A stretch of 64,000 nt of DNA, taken from NCBI GenBank assembly GCA_016861165.1, contig BOKV01000003.1, positions 1 to 64,000 on the forward strand. The letters run 5' to 3'. Source of the DNA: Alphaproteobacteria bacterium. GTDB lineage: Bacteria > Pseudomonadota > Alphaproteobacteria > Rhizobiales > Rhizobiaceae. Under the pieces are notes generated by a model. That model saw only the letters and a list, made by a program, of their open reading frames with translations. It had not been told where the DNA came from and ran no database searches. A program made the translations under genes and the position numbers. Positions 32,079 to 40,183 of the stretch are shown here, one piece after another; the stretch's first letter is position 1; the number at the start of each line of letters is the position of its first letter.

Positions 32079-32944
32079 GCCGTCTGCCTCCCGAAAATGC
32101 CCTGTGGGCGGAACAGCAGCACGAGGATGAACAGGCCGTAGGTGGCGGCCAGCGTCAGGCCGGGGTCGATCAGGCTTGCCACGGCCGTCTCGGCGATGCC
32201 GAGCGCCAGCGCCGCCAGCACTGCGCCGCGCACGTCGCCGACGCCGCCCATGATGACGATGATCAGCGCCTTCATGGTGAATATGACGCCCATCGAGGCG
32301 TTGAAGGTGTAGAAGGTCGATAGCAGCGCCCCGCCGCAGGCCGTCAGCGCGCCGCCGAGCGCGAAGGCGAGAGCGGCCGTGCGCGACACGTCGATGGCGA
32401 CGAGGCTCGCCGAGTTGGGATCGGCGGCGACGGCGCGCACCGCCGTGCCCTGGCGCGTGCGATAGAGGAACAGATAAAGCCCGGCCGCGATGACGACCGC
32501 GGCGGCGAACGCCACCACCCGGTTCAGCCCGTAGCCGGAGCCGAAGATGACGAAGCGCTCCGCCAGGAAGGCATAGGAAAAATACTCGCCGCCGAAGCCG
32601 AGCAGCATCAGCCCCTGCAGCAGGAACAGCAGCCCGAAGGTGGCGAGGATCGAGTCGACCTCCAGCTGCCCGCGATTCCTGGCCCGGCGCACCAAGGGCC
32701 GCAGCGCGACGACATAGATCGCCCAATTGAAGGCGAAGGCGGCCGGCGCGATCACGAGAAGCCCCGCAATCGGGTTGATGGCGAACGCCGTGTAGAGCCA
32801 GAAGGCGACGAAGCAGCCCGCCACCAGCGTCTCGCCATTGGCCAGATTCATGATCCGGGCCACCCCATATTGCAGCGTGAGCCCCAGCGCGATCAGCGCG
32901 TAGGTACCGCTCAGCAGGATGCCGGTCACGACGATATGGGTCAT
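32075..32944 (-). CDS. livH: Branched-chain-type ABC transporter permease LivH
   Basis: 289 residues, largely hydrophobic with about eight helices: GTYALIALGLTLQYGVARIMNLANGE (conserved LivH opening), LLFLLQGLMLLGFGG, the EAA-type loop RTRQGTAVRAVAADPNSASLVAIDVSR and VIMGGVGDVRGAVLAALALGIAETAVAS. Forms the membrane channel with LivM. Starts 113 nt after livK, a gap occupied by two strong hairpins. Confidence 0.93.
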   Translation of the reverse strand: MTHIVVTGILLSGTYALIALGLTLQYGVARIMNLANGETLVAGCFVAFWLYTAFAINPIAGLLVIAPAAFAFNWAIYVVALRPLVRRARNRGQLEVDSILATFGLLFLLQGLMLLGFGGEYFSYAFLAERFVIFGSGYGLNRVVAFAAAVVIAAGLYLFLYRTRQGTAVRAVAADPNSASLVAIDVSRTAALAFALGGALTACGGALLSTFYTFNASMGVIFTMKALIIVIMGGVGDVRGAVLAALALGIAETAVASLIDPGLTLAATYGLFILVLLFRPQGIFGRQTA

Positions 32945-32969
32945 GAAATTCTTCTATCACCGAACGGTT

Positions 32970-32993
32970 CCGGCGCGGCGAAAACCGCGCCGG
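32970..32993 (-). terminator. GC-rich hairpin between livK and livH (attenuator or mRNA-stability element)
   Basis: Perfect 9-bp inverted repeat CCGGCGCGG / CCGCGCCGG with a six-base CGAAAA loop on the plus strand (TTTTCG as transcribed). No poly-U tract follows, so read as an attenuator or 3'-end stabiliser for livK mRNA rather than a full stop. Confidence 0.6.
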
Positions 32994-33018
32994 ATGGTTT
33001 ACGTGGGTGCCGGCCGCC

Positions 33019-33040
33019 GGCGGTGGCGGCCGCCACCGCC
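33019..33040 (-). terminator. Perfect 22-bp palindrome just downstream of livK
   Basis: GGCGGTGGCGG / CCGCCACCGCC, 11 bp each arm with no spacer, 18 nt after the livK stop. With the hairpin at 32970-32993 it forms a double stem-loop between the binding-protein gene and the permease genes, consistent with differential expression within the operon. Confidence 0.6.
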
Positions 33041-33057
33041 ATGCCCGCCAGCCGTGC

Positions 33058-34257
33058 CTACCAGCCCTGCTTCTTGACCGGATCGACCGCGCCCTCGATG
33101 CCGTCGGCGGCAACGCCGCGGAAGACGCCGTCGCGCCACTGGCCGACGGTCCAAACCTTGGGGTTGACGTTGTTGTCGAAGGTGATGGTGCCCATCACCG
33201 TGTCGAACGTCCCGGTCTTGATGGCCTCGATGACCGCGGCACGGTCCTTGGTGCCGGCCTTCTCGATCGCCTGTTCGAGCACCTGCAGCCCGGCATAGGT
33301 CATCGCGCTGGCCCAATAGTCGGGACCCTGGCCGGCCGACGCCTTGTGGCGGTCCGTGTAGTCCTTGATCTTTGGGTCGTCGATGTTGATGCCGCCGATG
33401 CCGAGGATGCCCTCGGCCGCGGCGCCGAACCGGCCCGCGAAGGGCGGAAAGGCGGTGCCGACGCCGACATAGAAGGCGCCGACCTCGAGGTTCTGGATCT
33501 GGGCTTGCTCGGTCAACGCGAAGGTGTCGCCCGGATACGAGAAGCCGATGAAGGCGTCCGGATTGGCGGCCTTGGCGGCGGCGATGATCGGCGCCACGTC
33601 CTGCGTGCCGAGCGGATAGGACGCCTCGTAGACGATCTCGAGCTTGGCTGCCTCCAGCGCCGGCTTGGCGGCGGCGACCAGCTCGAGGCCGAAGGCGTCG
33701 GCGACGTGGACCAGCGCCACGCGGCTGCCGATCTCGCCGGCGTCGCGCAGCTTGGCGATCGTTTGCACCGCGCCCTCGGCGAGCTGCTTGGCGGTGCCAA
33801 GCATCCAGAACGAGTTCGGCCAGCGCTGCACGAATTCGGTGACGCCGTCGGTGGCGGCCGTCGTGGCGATGTGCGGATAGCCGTGCTGGGCGATCATCGG
33901 CGCCGTGGCGATGTTCAGTCCGGTCGAATAGGGCGCGACAATGAAGTCGACCTTGTCGACGGTCGCCAGCCGCTGGATGTTCTGGATCGCGGTCTCGGCG
34001 CTGGTCTGGTCGTCATACTCGACCAGCTCGACCTTCATCTTGGTGCCGCCGACGTCGAGGCCGCCGCGCGCGTTGATCTCGTTGACCCACATCTGCACGT
34101 TGGGCCAGTGCGTCATCGCCGCGCCGCCGGCGAGCGGCCCGGTCTTCGGAGCGCTGGCGCCGATCTTGATCGTCTCCTGCGCCTGGGCGCCGCCGGCCAG
34201 GACGCCGGCGGCGATCAGCGCGGCGGCCGCGCTCTTCAGCAATGTCCTGCGTTGCAT
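33058..34257 (-). CDS. livK: Branched-chain-type ABC transporter substrate-binding protein LivK
   Basis: 399 residues from MQRRTLLKSAAAALIAAG (GGAGGAAGAAGG upstream). The RR-T-L-L-K start suggests a Tat signal, cleaved near AQAQE. Mature protein is a type I periplasmic binding protein: TIKIGASAPKTGPLAGG, VELVEYDDQTSAETAIQNIQRL, VDFIVAPYSTGLNIATAPM, VALVHVADAFGLELVAAAK and the hinge-region FIGFSYPGDTF. The ligand is unknown; flanking aldehyde dehydrogenases argue for an aromatic compound or precursor rather than a simple amino acid. Confidence 0.92.
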   Translation of the reverse strand: MQRRTLLKSAAAALIAAGVLAGGAQAQETIKIGASAPKTGPLAGGAAMTHWPNVQMWVNEINARGGLDVGGTKMKVELVEYDDQTSAETAIQNIQRLATVDKVDFIVAPYSTGLNIATAPMIAQHGYPHIATTAATDGVTEFVQRWPNSFWMLGTAKQLAEGAVQTIAKLRDAGEIGSRVALVHVADAFGLELVAAAKPALEAAKLEIVYEASYPLGTQDVAPIIAAAKAANPDAFIGFSYPGDTFALTEQAQIQNLEVGAFYVGVGTAFPPFAGRFGAAAEGILGIGGINIDDPKIKDYTDRHKASAGQGPDYWASAMTYAGLQVLEQAIEKAGTKDRAAVIEAIKTGTFDTVMGTITFDNNVNPKVWTVGQWRDGVFRGVAADGIEGAVDPVKKQGW

Positions 34258-34292
34258 GCCTTCTTCCTCCCTTGCTTGATGTTCGACAGGCC

Positions 34293-35744
34293 TCAGATCG
34301 GGTAGCTTTGCTCCCCGTCCCGGATGGTGATCCATCTGAGTTCGGTGAATTCGTCGATCGCGGCGCGGCCGCCGAACCGGCCGTAGCCGGAAGCCTTGAC
34401 GCCGCCGAACGGCATCTGCGGCTCGTCGTCGATGGTGGCACCGTTGATGTGGCAGATGCCGGTCTCCAGCCGCCTCGCGATCCTGAGCGCGCGCGGCACG
34501 TCGCGGCTGAAAACGGCGGCGGCAAGGCCGTATTCGGTGTCGTTGGCGACCGAGACCGCCTCCTCGTCGTCGCCGACGCGGATGACCGAGGCGACCGGGC
34601 CGAACGATTCCTCGTGGTAGATGCGCATCGCCGGCGACACCTGGTCGAGGATGGTCGGGTCGACGAACACGCCCTCCTGGCGGCCGCCGGCGATGAGCAC
34701 GGCGCCCTTCAGCACCGCGTCGTCGATGAGCCCCTTGAGACGGCGCGCCGCCTGCTCGGTGATCATGGCGCCGAGCACGGCCTTCGGATCGCGCGGGTCG
34801 CCCGCCCGCAGGCGTTCAGCGCGGCGCCGCAGCCGGGTGACGAATTCGTCGGCGACCGCATCGGCAACGACAAGGCGTTCGGTCGACATGCAGATCTGGC
34901 CCTGGTGGTAGAAAGCGCCGAAGCTGGCTGCTGCCGCCGCCGCATCGAGGTCGGCGTCGTCGAGCACGATCAGCGGCGCCTTGCCGCTCAGTTCCAGCAC
35001 GCAGCGCTTGAGGTGGCGGGCAGCCTTCTCCGCGACCAGGCGGCCGACCCGGGTCGATCCGGTGAAATTGACGCGGCGCACCGCCGGGTGGGCGATCAGC
35101 GCCTCGACGATGTCGGGCCCCTTCTCCGGGCTGGAATGGATGACGTTGACGGTGCCGTCCGGCATGCCGGCCCCGGCCAGCACCTCGCCCAGCAGCGCGT
35201 GCGTCTTCGGGCACAGTTCGGACGCCTTCAGCACCACCGAATTGCCGCAGGCGAGCGGCATCGCCACGGCGCGCGCGCCGAGCGTCACCGGCGCGTTCCA
35301 CGGCGCCATGCCGAGCACCACGCCGCAGGGCTGGCGCATGGCGAGCGCGGTGGTGCCGGCCCGGTCGGCCGGGATGACCTCGCCGACGATCTGCGTCGTC
35401 ATGGCGGCGGCCTCGCGCAGGATGCTGGCGGCGAGCCGGCAGTTGAAGCGGGCCCAGTCGGCGGTGCCGCCGGTCTCGGCAATGACCGTCGCGCAGAAAT
35501 CGTCGACGCGATCGAGGAGGAGGTCGGCCGCCCGGTTGAGGCAGGCCCGCCGCTCAGAGGGTGGCGTCGCCGACCAGACGGCAAAGGCGCGCGCGGCGAC
35601 ATTGGCGGCGTGGATGGCATCCTCGATGCTGGCGGCCGCCGCGCGGGTGACCACCTGGCGCGAGACCGGATCGACGCGCTCGAACGTTGCGGCGCCTGCC
35701 GCCGCCACCGGCGCGCCATCGATCAGCAATGCCGCGTCGAGCAT
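34293..35744 (-). CDS. Aldehyde dehydrogenase (aromatic-type), first gene of the liv operon
   Basis: 483 residues from MLDAALLIDGAPVAAAG (GGGAGGGGCC upstream; the frame extends 19 codons further without a better site). Motifs: PWNAPVTLGARA, VLKASELCPK, NFTGSTRVGR, catalytic Glu in VLELSGKAPL, catalytic Cys in YHQGQICMSTERLV, and EESFGPVASV. The HQGQICMSTER loop is that of salicylaldehyde/vanillin dehydrogenases. Its product pairs with the second dehydrogenase at 27559. Divergent from the AraC gene across 173 nt that contain TATACTATA, a plausible -10 element on either strand. Confidence 0.92.
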   Translation of the reverse strand: MLDAALLIDGAPVAAAGAATFERVDPVSRQVVTRAAAASIEDAIHAANVAARAFAVWSATPPSERRACLNRAADLLLDRVDDFCATVIAETGGTADWARFNCRLAASILREAAAMTTQIVGEVIPADRAGTTALAMRQPCGVVLGMAPWNAPVTLGARAVAMPLACGNSVVLKASELCPKTHALLGEVLAGAGMPDGTVNVIHSSPEKGPDIVEALIAHPAVRRVNFTGSTRVGRLVAEKAARHLKRCVLELSGKAPLIVLDDADLDAAAAAASFGAFYHQGQICMSTERLVVADAVADEFVTRLRRRAERLRAGDPRDPKAVLGAMITEQAARRLKGLIDDAVLKGAVLIAGGRQEGVFVDPTILDQVSPAMRIYHEESFGPVASVIRVGDDEEAVSVANDTEYGLAAAVFSRDVPRALRIARRLETGICHINGATIDDEPQMPFGGVKASGYGRFGGRAAIDEFTELRWITIRDGEQSYPI

Positions 35745-35917
35745 GGCCCCTCCCTGTCCGACCGCCGGTTGCCTGGCGGTACCGCGCCTCCCGCGCGCCA
35801 TGTATACTATAGCTTGGCCAGCTCGGTGAAAAACATGCAGTTATCTGGTCAAAGATTGCGAAATTCCGGCGAAGGCGGCTAGGATGCGCCGTCACGCACC
35901 GCCGCAAAGGCTCGCAC

Positions 35918-36808
35918 TTGAACGACCACGCTCGCCATCCGGTACGCATTCCGGTTCACGTCCACCGCATCGAGGCCGGGCTGCAGGCGCGCGCCGTGGC
36001 GCTCGGCCGCCGCGACCAGGCGACGACGCGGACGCTGGTGCTGCTCGGCGACGGCAATGGCCGCCTGCGCGCGGGCGACGGCGAGCGGCCGCTCGCAGGC
36101 CCGGCGCTGGCATGGCTGGCGCGGCCGACCGGCCGACGGCTGACGCTGGAGGCGGGCACCACCGGCTTCATCGCAGAGATCGCCGACGAGACCATCGCCC
36201 GGGCGGTGGGTGATTTCGCCGAGTCGGCGACGCTGATGTTCATGGTGGAGCGCGACTTCGACCTGCCGCTCGCTCGCGCCGACCCGCTGATGCGCCAGTT
36301 GGCCGACCACCTGGCCGCCGTCCGCGAGGAGGTGGTGCGGCCGCAGGCCGGCGGCGCCATGCTGGTCGTCGCGCATCTGCGCATCATCCTGGTGCTGCTA
36401 CTGCGCGCCAGCGGGCTGGAGGAGGCCGCCGCCGCCGGCGCCGGCGCTCCGTTCCTGCAGCGCTTCCGCCGGCTGGTCGAGGGCCATTTCCGTGAGCACT
36501 GGCCGGTCGCCCGCTATGCCCGCACGCTCGGCATCAGTCCCGACCGGCTGCATGCGATCTGCCGGCGCGAACTCGACCGCACGCCGAAGGCGCTGATCGC
36601 CGAGCGGCTGGCGCGCGAGGCCGGGCTGGCACTGGAGCGCTCGACCCTGTCGGTGGAGCAGGTGAGCGACACGCTGGGCTTCCGCGACCCGGCCCACTTC
36701 TCGCACTTCTTCCGCCGGATGACCGGCCTCACACCCGGCCGTTTCCGCCGGCTGGCGGTTTCCGGCGCCGGCCAATTCTCGCCGCCGAGCTTCGCCGACT
36801 GGCCATGA
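35918..36808 (+). CDS. AraC family regulator (HpaA/PobR-like)
   Basis: 296 residues from a TTG start, which is uncertain because no ATG is available in this frame before the domain. The C-terminal 100 residues hold two helix-turn-helix units: FREHWPVARYARTLGISPDRLHAICRRELDR and LSVEQVSDTLGFRDPAHFSHFFRRMTGLTPGRFRR. This form is like regulators of 4-hydroxyphenylacetate or 4-hydroxybenzoate use. The N-terminal cupin-like effector domain is weakly recognisable. Divergent position makes it the likely activator of the liv/aldehyde dehydrogenase operon. Confidence 0.85.
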   Translation: MNDHARHPVRIPVHVHRIEAGLQARAVALGRRDQATTRTLVLLGDGNGRLRAGDGERPLAGPALAWLARPTGRRLTLEAGTTGFIAEIADETIARAVGDFAESATLMFMVERDFDLPLARADPLMRQLADHLAAVREEVVRPQAGGAMLVVAHLRIILVLLLRASGLEEAAAAGAGAPFLQRFRRLVEGHFREHWPVARYARTLGISPDRLHAICRRELDRTPKALIAERLAREAGLALERSTLSVEQVSDTLGFRDPAHFSHFFRRMTGLTPGRFRRLAVSGAGQFSPPSFADWP

Positions 36809-37016
36809 GACGGGTCGAGCCCGAGCCGGATTGACCAACAGCGCGGCCACGCCCGGTCATCGCCGCCTCGTGGACGTAGCGTGATACGTGCGGGGGTCGC
36901 TGCCGGCCCGGCTACGACCAGGCGCGCTTCGCGCCGCCGCGTCCGCCCTGCCCGCAACCTGACTCTGAGTTCTGCCCGATCAGCCGGGGTTTGCCGGATC
37001 GCTGCCCGGCCGCGCG

Positions 37017-37046
37017 TTGACGCCACCGGCGGGGCGGCCCTATATG
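37017..37046 (+). promoter_or_regulatory. Predicted promoter of tRNA-Ser
   Basis: TTGACG (37017-37022), 17-nt spacer, CTATAT (37040-37045); the tRNA starts 23 nt after the -10 box. The same layout occurs before tRNA-Asn. Confidence 0.65.
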
Positions 37047-37068
37047 CGCGCCAGCCGGCATTCCGCCA

Positions 37069-37158
37069 GGAGGGGTGGCCGAGTGGTTGAAGGCACCGGT
37101 CTTGAAAACCGGCGTGCGGGCGACCGCACCGTGGGTTCGAATCCCACCCCCTCCGCCA
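37069..37158 (+). tRNA. tRNA-Ser (UGA)
   Basis: 90 nt including encoded CCA. Acceptor GGAGGGG (37069-37075) pairs with CCCCTCC (37148-37154), G discriminator. D-arm GCCGAGTGGTTGAAGGC, anticodon loop CTTGAAA with anticodon TGA (37103-37105), long variable arm GTGCGGGCGACCGCAC typical of class II serine tRNAs, T-arm GTGGGTTCGAATCCCAC. An antisense open frame over it is the familiar spurious one. Downstream is a short AT-rich patch (ATAATATATTGAAATATTT). Confidence 0.97.
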
Positions 37159-37378
37159 TAATATATTGAAATATTTGTGTTTTTGCCACGCGTGTTGCGT
37201 TTATCGCCGACGCGGATCGGCCACGACCTTCCAACCCCGGACCGTCAGGGGGGGCTTCACGGGGGGACCGAAGCGCCCCAGGCTCCCTTGAACACGCCGC
37301 CATTCGGGAAGAATGCCCGCGCGGGTGTCGGACCGTCCGGCCGACCGGCGGCCGGGAGATCGCGGCGTAACGGCGTCG

Positions 37379-38053
37379 TCAGAGCGGCGCCGACTGGACG
37401 AACCGGAGCACCGAGTCGGCCACCTGGCGGCGCAGCAGGGCCTGGCCGTCCTCGGTGTGGAGCTCCTCGCCGAAGAGCAACGAGAAGGTTGCCCGGTTGG
37501 AAACGTTGAAGAAACTCAACGCCGATATCTGCCAGTGAATGGCCACCGGCGACAGGCCCGGCCGGAATTCCCCCGTTTCCACACCCTTGCGATAGATGGC
37601 GTCGACGCGCGATATCGCGGTCTCGTTCAGGTTACGGATCAGGTCCGAATGGCGCAGATAGTCGCCATGGTGAATGTTTTCGATCATGACCAGCCGGATG
37701 AAATCCGGGTTGCGGCGATGGTGGTCGAAAGTAAATTCGACAAGCCTGCGCAGGGCGTCGCGCGGCGGCAGGTGGTCGAGCGCGAGTTCCTCCTCGCCGG
37801 AACGCACCTTGCGGTAAGCCGCCTCGAGGGCCTTCTGGTACAGCCGCTGCTTGTCGCCGAAGTAGTAATAGATCATGCGCTTCGACGTGCGGGTCTTGGC
37901 TGCGATTTCGTCGATGCGGGCGCCGGACAGGCCGTTGTTGGAGAATTCCGCCAGCGCCACCGCGAGGATGTCGGAGCGAACGCCCTCGGGATCCTGCTTC
38001 CATCTCGGCTTTGGGCGGCCATTGTCGGCCAGAGCGGAATCGCCTGTCGTCAT
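37379..38053 (-). CDS. TetR/AcrR family regulator of the quinate/shikimate cluster
   Basis: 224 residues. N-terminal HTH about 25-75: RSDILAVALAEFSNNGLSGARIDEIAAKTRTSKRMIYYYFGDKQRLYQKALE, the classic TetR form. The remainder is the helical ligand domain (FTFDHHRRNPDFIRLVMIENIHHG). Divergent from the dehydrogenase gene across 120 nt carrying two TTAAC-N6-GTACAA repeats, so it probably represses the catabolic operon and perhaps itself, with release by a pathway compound. The ligand is inferred from context. Confidence 0.9.
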   Translation of the reverse strand: MTTGDSALADNGRPKPRWKQDPEGVRSDILAVALAEFSNNGLSGARIDEIAAKTRTSKRMIYYYFGDKQRLYQKALEAAYRKVRSGEEELALDHLPPRDALRRLVEFTFDHHRRNPDFIRLVMIENIHHGDYLRHSDLIRNLNETAISRVDAIYRKGVETGEFRPGLSPVAIHWQISALSFFNVSNRATFSLLFGEELHTEDGQALLRRQVADSVLRFVQSAPL

Positions 38054-38097
38054 TGTTCACTACTAGCGCGACTGAACGGGCCGCGCCACCGGTCAAT

Positions 38098-38144
38098 TTA
38101 ACTACCTCGTACAAAGCAATTGACAAATTAACCAGACGGTACAA
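38098..38144. promoter_or_regulatory. Candidate TetR operator: two 17-bp direct repeats
   Basis: TTAAC-N6-GTACAA occurs at 38098-38114 and again at 38128-38144, exactly 30 bp (three helical turns) apart in the TetR/dehydrogenase intergenic region. Both units are slightly palindromic (TT..AC/GTACAA). A TTGACA (38120-38125) and TACAAT (38140-38145) overlap the second repeat, but their 14-nt spacer is too short for a standard promoter. Confidence 0.5.
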
Positions 38145-38173
38145 TGAATGATGCCGGCTGTGGGTGAGGTCGC

Positions 38174-39112
38174 ATGCGGGAGGATGTGCTGGTCGCCAAT
38201 GCTACGGCAACGGCCGCGTGGAGCGGATCACCGGGCACCGGGCGCTCGGTGCTGGTCGGCCTGCTCGGACGCGGCATTCAGCTATCCCGCACGCCGGCGA
38301 TGCATGAAATCGAAGGCGCGGCGCAGGGCCTCAAATACATCTACCGCCTGTTCGACACCGACGTGATGCCGTCCGGCATCACGATCGCCGAAATATTGCG
38401 GTCCGCCGAGATCTGCGGCTTTGCCGGACTGAACATCACCTATCCCTACAAGGTGGAGGTGATCGGCCACCTCGACGGGTTGTCGGCGGCCGCTTCCGCG
38501 GTTGGCGCCGTCAACACGGTCATCTTCCGCGACGGTCGTCGCACGGGGCACAACACCGATCTCTGGGGTTTCGCGGAGAGCTTCCGGCGCGCCATGTCCG
38601 GCGCGGCACGTGCCAACATCGTCCTGCTCGGCGCCGGCGGCGCCGGCGCGGCGGTCGCGCACGCCCTTTTGGAATGCGGCGCGGGCGTCCTTCACATCTT
38701 TGACGCCGATGGCGACAAAGCCGCCGCGCTCGCGGCCGATGTCTGCGCCGCGGGCGGCCCTGGGCGCGCGCTCGCGCTGGCCGAGCTCGACGCCGCAGCC
38801 ATCGCCGCCGCCGACGGCCTCGTCAATGCGACGCCCGTCGGGATGGCCTCGCGGCCCGGAACACCGCTGCCAGCCAACCTCATTGGCCCCGGATTGTGGA
38901 TCGCCGACATCGTCTACTTTCCGCTCGAGACCGAACTTCTGCGCCATGCGCGGCGCATCGGCTGCCGCGTCCTTGCGGGCTCGGGAATGGCGATCCTCCA
39001 GGCGGCGCGGGCCTTCGAGCACTTCACCGGCCTGACACCGAACGAAAGGCGCATGGAAGCGGCCTTCCATGCTTCGGCGTCGGCGCCGGAACGCCGATCA
39101 CAAACCGAATAA
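38174..39112 (+). CDS. Quinate/shikimate dehydrogenase (AroE family, probably NAD-dependent)
   Basis: 312 residues. Substrate-binding SRTPAMHE, catalytic Lys in LNITYPYKVEVIGHLD, Asp in GHNTDLWGF, Gln in SGMAILQAARAFEHFTG. The nucleotide loop LLGAGGAGAAVAHALLECG is followed by an acidic LHIFDADGDKAAAL: an Asp at the end of strand two, rather than the NRT of biosynthetic NADP-type AroE, fits NAD use and a catabolic direction, as in QsuD of Corynebacterium. Oxidises quinate/shikimate to 3-dehydroquinate/3-dehydroshikimate. Start has GGTGAGG upstream; first gene of the operon with TRAP, aroQ-like and dehydratase. Confidence 0.85.
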   Translation: MREDVLVANATATAAWSGSPGTGRSVLVGLLGRGIQLSRTPAMHEIEGAAQGLKYIYRLFDTDVMPSGITIAEILRSAEICGFAGLNITYPYKVEVIGHLDGLSAAASAVGAVNTVIFRDGRRTGHNTDLWGFAESFRRAMSGAARANIVLLGAGGAGAAVAHALLECGAGVLHIFDADGDKAAALAADVCAAGGPGRALALAELDAAAIAAADGLVNATPVGMASRPGTPLPANLIGPGLWIADIVYFPLETELLRHARRIGCRVLAGSGMAILQAARAFEHFTGLTPNERRMEAAFHASASAPERRSQTE

Positions 39113-39127
39113 CCAACGGAGGAAGCA

Positions 39128-40114
39128 ATGAAAAACTCTACCTCACGACGCACCTTCCTGGCTGGCACCGCGGCGGCAGCGGCGATGTCGGCCTTCCCCG
39201 CCTTCGCCCAGGACAAGCCGAAGCTGCGCTTCTCGGCCGTGTTTTCCGAACAGGATATCCGCGCCGAAATGATGAAGATGTTCGCCGACGCGGTGGCCGA
39301 CGACTTCGTCTTCGAAGGCTATTACGGCGGCAACCTTTTCAAGCAGGGCACCGAACTCGTCGCGCTGCAGCGCGGCAACCTGGAAATGGGCAACATCGCG
39401 CCGCAGGACATATCGAAGCAGATCCCGGCCTGGTCCGTGCTGACCGCCGGCTACCTGTTCCGCGACGCCGATCACCTCAAGACGTTCTTCGCCAGCGACG
39501 CGGGCGCCGAGATGAAGAAGATGACCGAGGACCAGCTCGGCGTGAAAGTGCTCGGGCCGACCTATTTCGGCGTGCGCCAGGTCGGTCTGAAACCCGACAA
39601 GCAGATCACGACCCCGGCCGACCTCGCCGGGATCAAGCTGCGCATGCCGCCGGGCGACACCTGGCAGTTCCTCGGTCAGGCGCTCGGGGCCAACCCCACG
39701 CCGATGGCCTATGCCGAGGTCTACACCGGCTTGCAGACCGGAGCGATCGACGGCCAGGACAATCCGCTTCCCAATGTCGAGAACATGAAGTTCTACGAGG
39801 TCATGAGCCAGATCGTCCTGACCTCGCATCTGGTGGGTTATGACCTGCTCACGGTCTCAAAGAAGGTCTGGGACGAGATGGGGGCGCAGAAGCAGGCGCG
39901 CTTCCAGGCGGCGGCCGACGCGGCCATCGCCTTCTCGACCGACAAGCACCTGGCCCGGGAGAAGGAGCTCGCCGAAAGCTTCAAGGGCAAGGGCCTGAAG
40001 ATCTACGAGCCCGACGTCGCCGCCTTCCGGCGGCATGTGCAGGAGCAATACCTGGCATCGGACCTGGCCAAGGACTGGCCGGCCGGCATGGTCGACAAGA
40101 TCAACGCCCTCTGA
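39128..40114 (+). CDS. dctP: TRAP transporter solute-binding protein (DctP family)
   Basis: 328 residues; ACGGAGGAAGCA ribosome site. N-terminal SRRTFLAGTAAAAAMSAFPAFAQ is a Tat-like signal. The DctP fold follows: KLRFSAVFSEQDIRAEMM, VALQRGNLEMGNIAPQDISKQI, and the conserved substrate-clamp region VRQVGLKPDKQITTPADLAGIKLRMPPGDTWQFLGQALGANPTPMAYAEVYTGLQTGAIDGQDNP, with the Arg that binds the ligand carboxylate. Ligand most likely quinate/shikimate from context. Followed by a strong hairpin before dctQ. Confidence 0.9.
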   Translation: MKNSTSRRTFLAGTAAAAAMSAFPAFAQDKPKLRFSAVFSEQDIRAEMMKMFADAVADDFVFEGYYGGNLFKQGTELVALQRGNLEMGNIAPQDISKQIPAWSVLTAGYLFRDADHLKTFFASDAGAEMKKMTEDQLGVKVLGPTYFGVRQVGLKPDKQITTPADLAGIKLRMPPGDTWQFLGQALGANPTPMAYAEVYTGLQTGAIDGQDNPLPNVENMKFYEVMSQIVLTSHLVGYDLLTVSKKVWDEMGAQKQARFQAAADAAIAFSTDKHLAREKELAESFKGKGLKIYEPDVAAFRRHVQEQYLASDLAKDWPAGMVDKINAL

Positions 40115-40116
40115 TC

Positions 40117-40155
40117 GGCCGGCCCGTCGCGGCACCGGTGTCGCGACGGGCGGCC
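40117..40155 (+). terminator. GC-rich hairpin between dctP and dctQ
   Basis: GCCCGTCGCG (40122-40131) and CGCGACGGGC (40142-40151) form a 10-bp stem; the loop region CACCGGTG is itself palindromic and outer GGCC arms extend the pairing. No U-tract. Such elements after binding-protein genes usually protect the upstream message and lower expression of the membrane components. Confidence 0.65.
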
Positions 40156-40183
40156 CCGTGAGATGCGAGATCGGCGAGGGAGG

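Noticed and set aside
37040-37303. Open frame antisense to tRNA-Ser encoding a GVGFEPTVRSPARRFSRP-like peptide
   Set aside because: It is the well-known spurious translation of the tRNA complement, not a gene.
38120-38145. TTGACA ... TACAAT as a strong promoter for the quinate cluster
   Set aside because: Spacer is only 14 nt, outside the normal range; kept only as part of the operator region.
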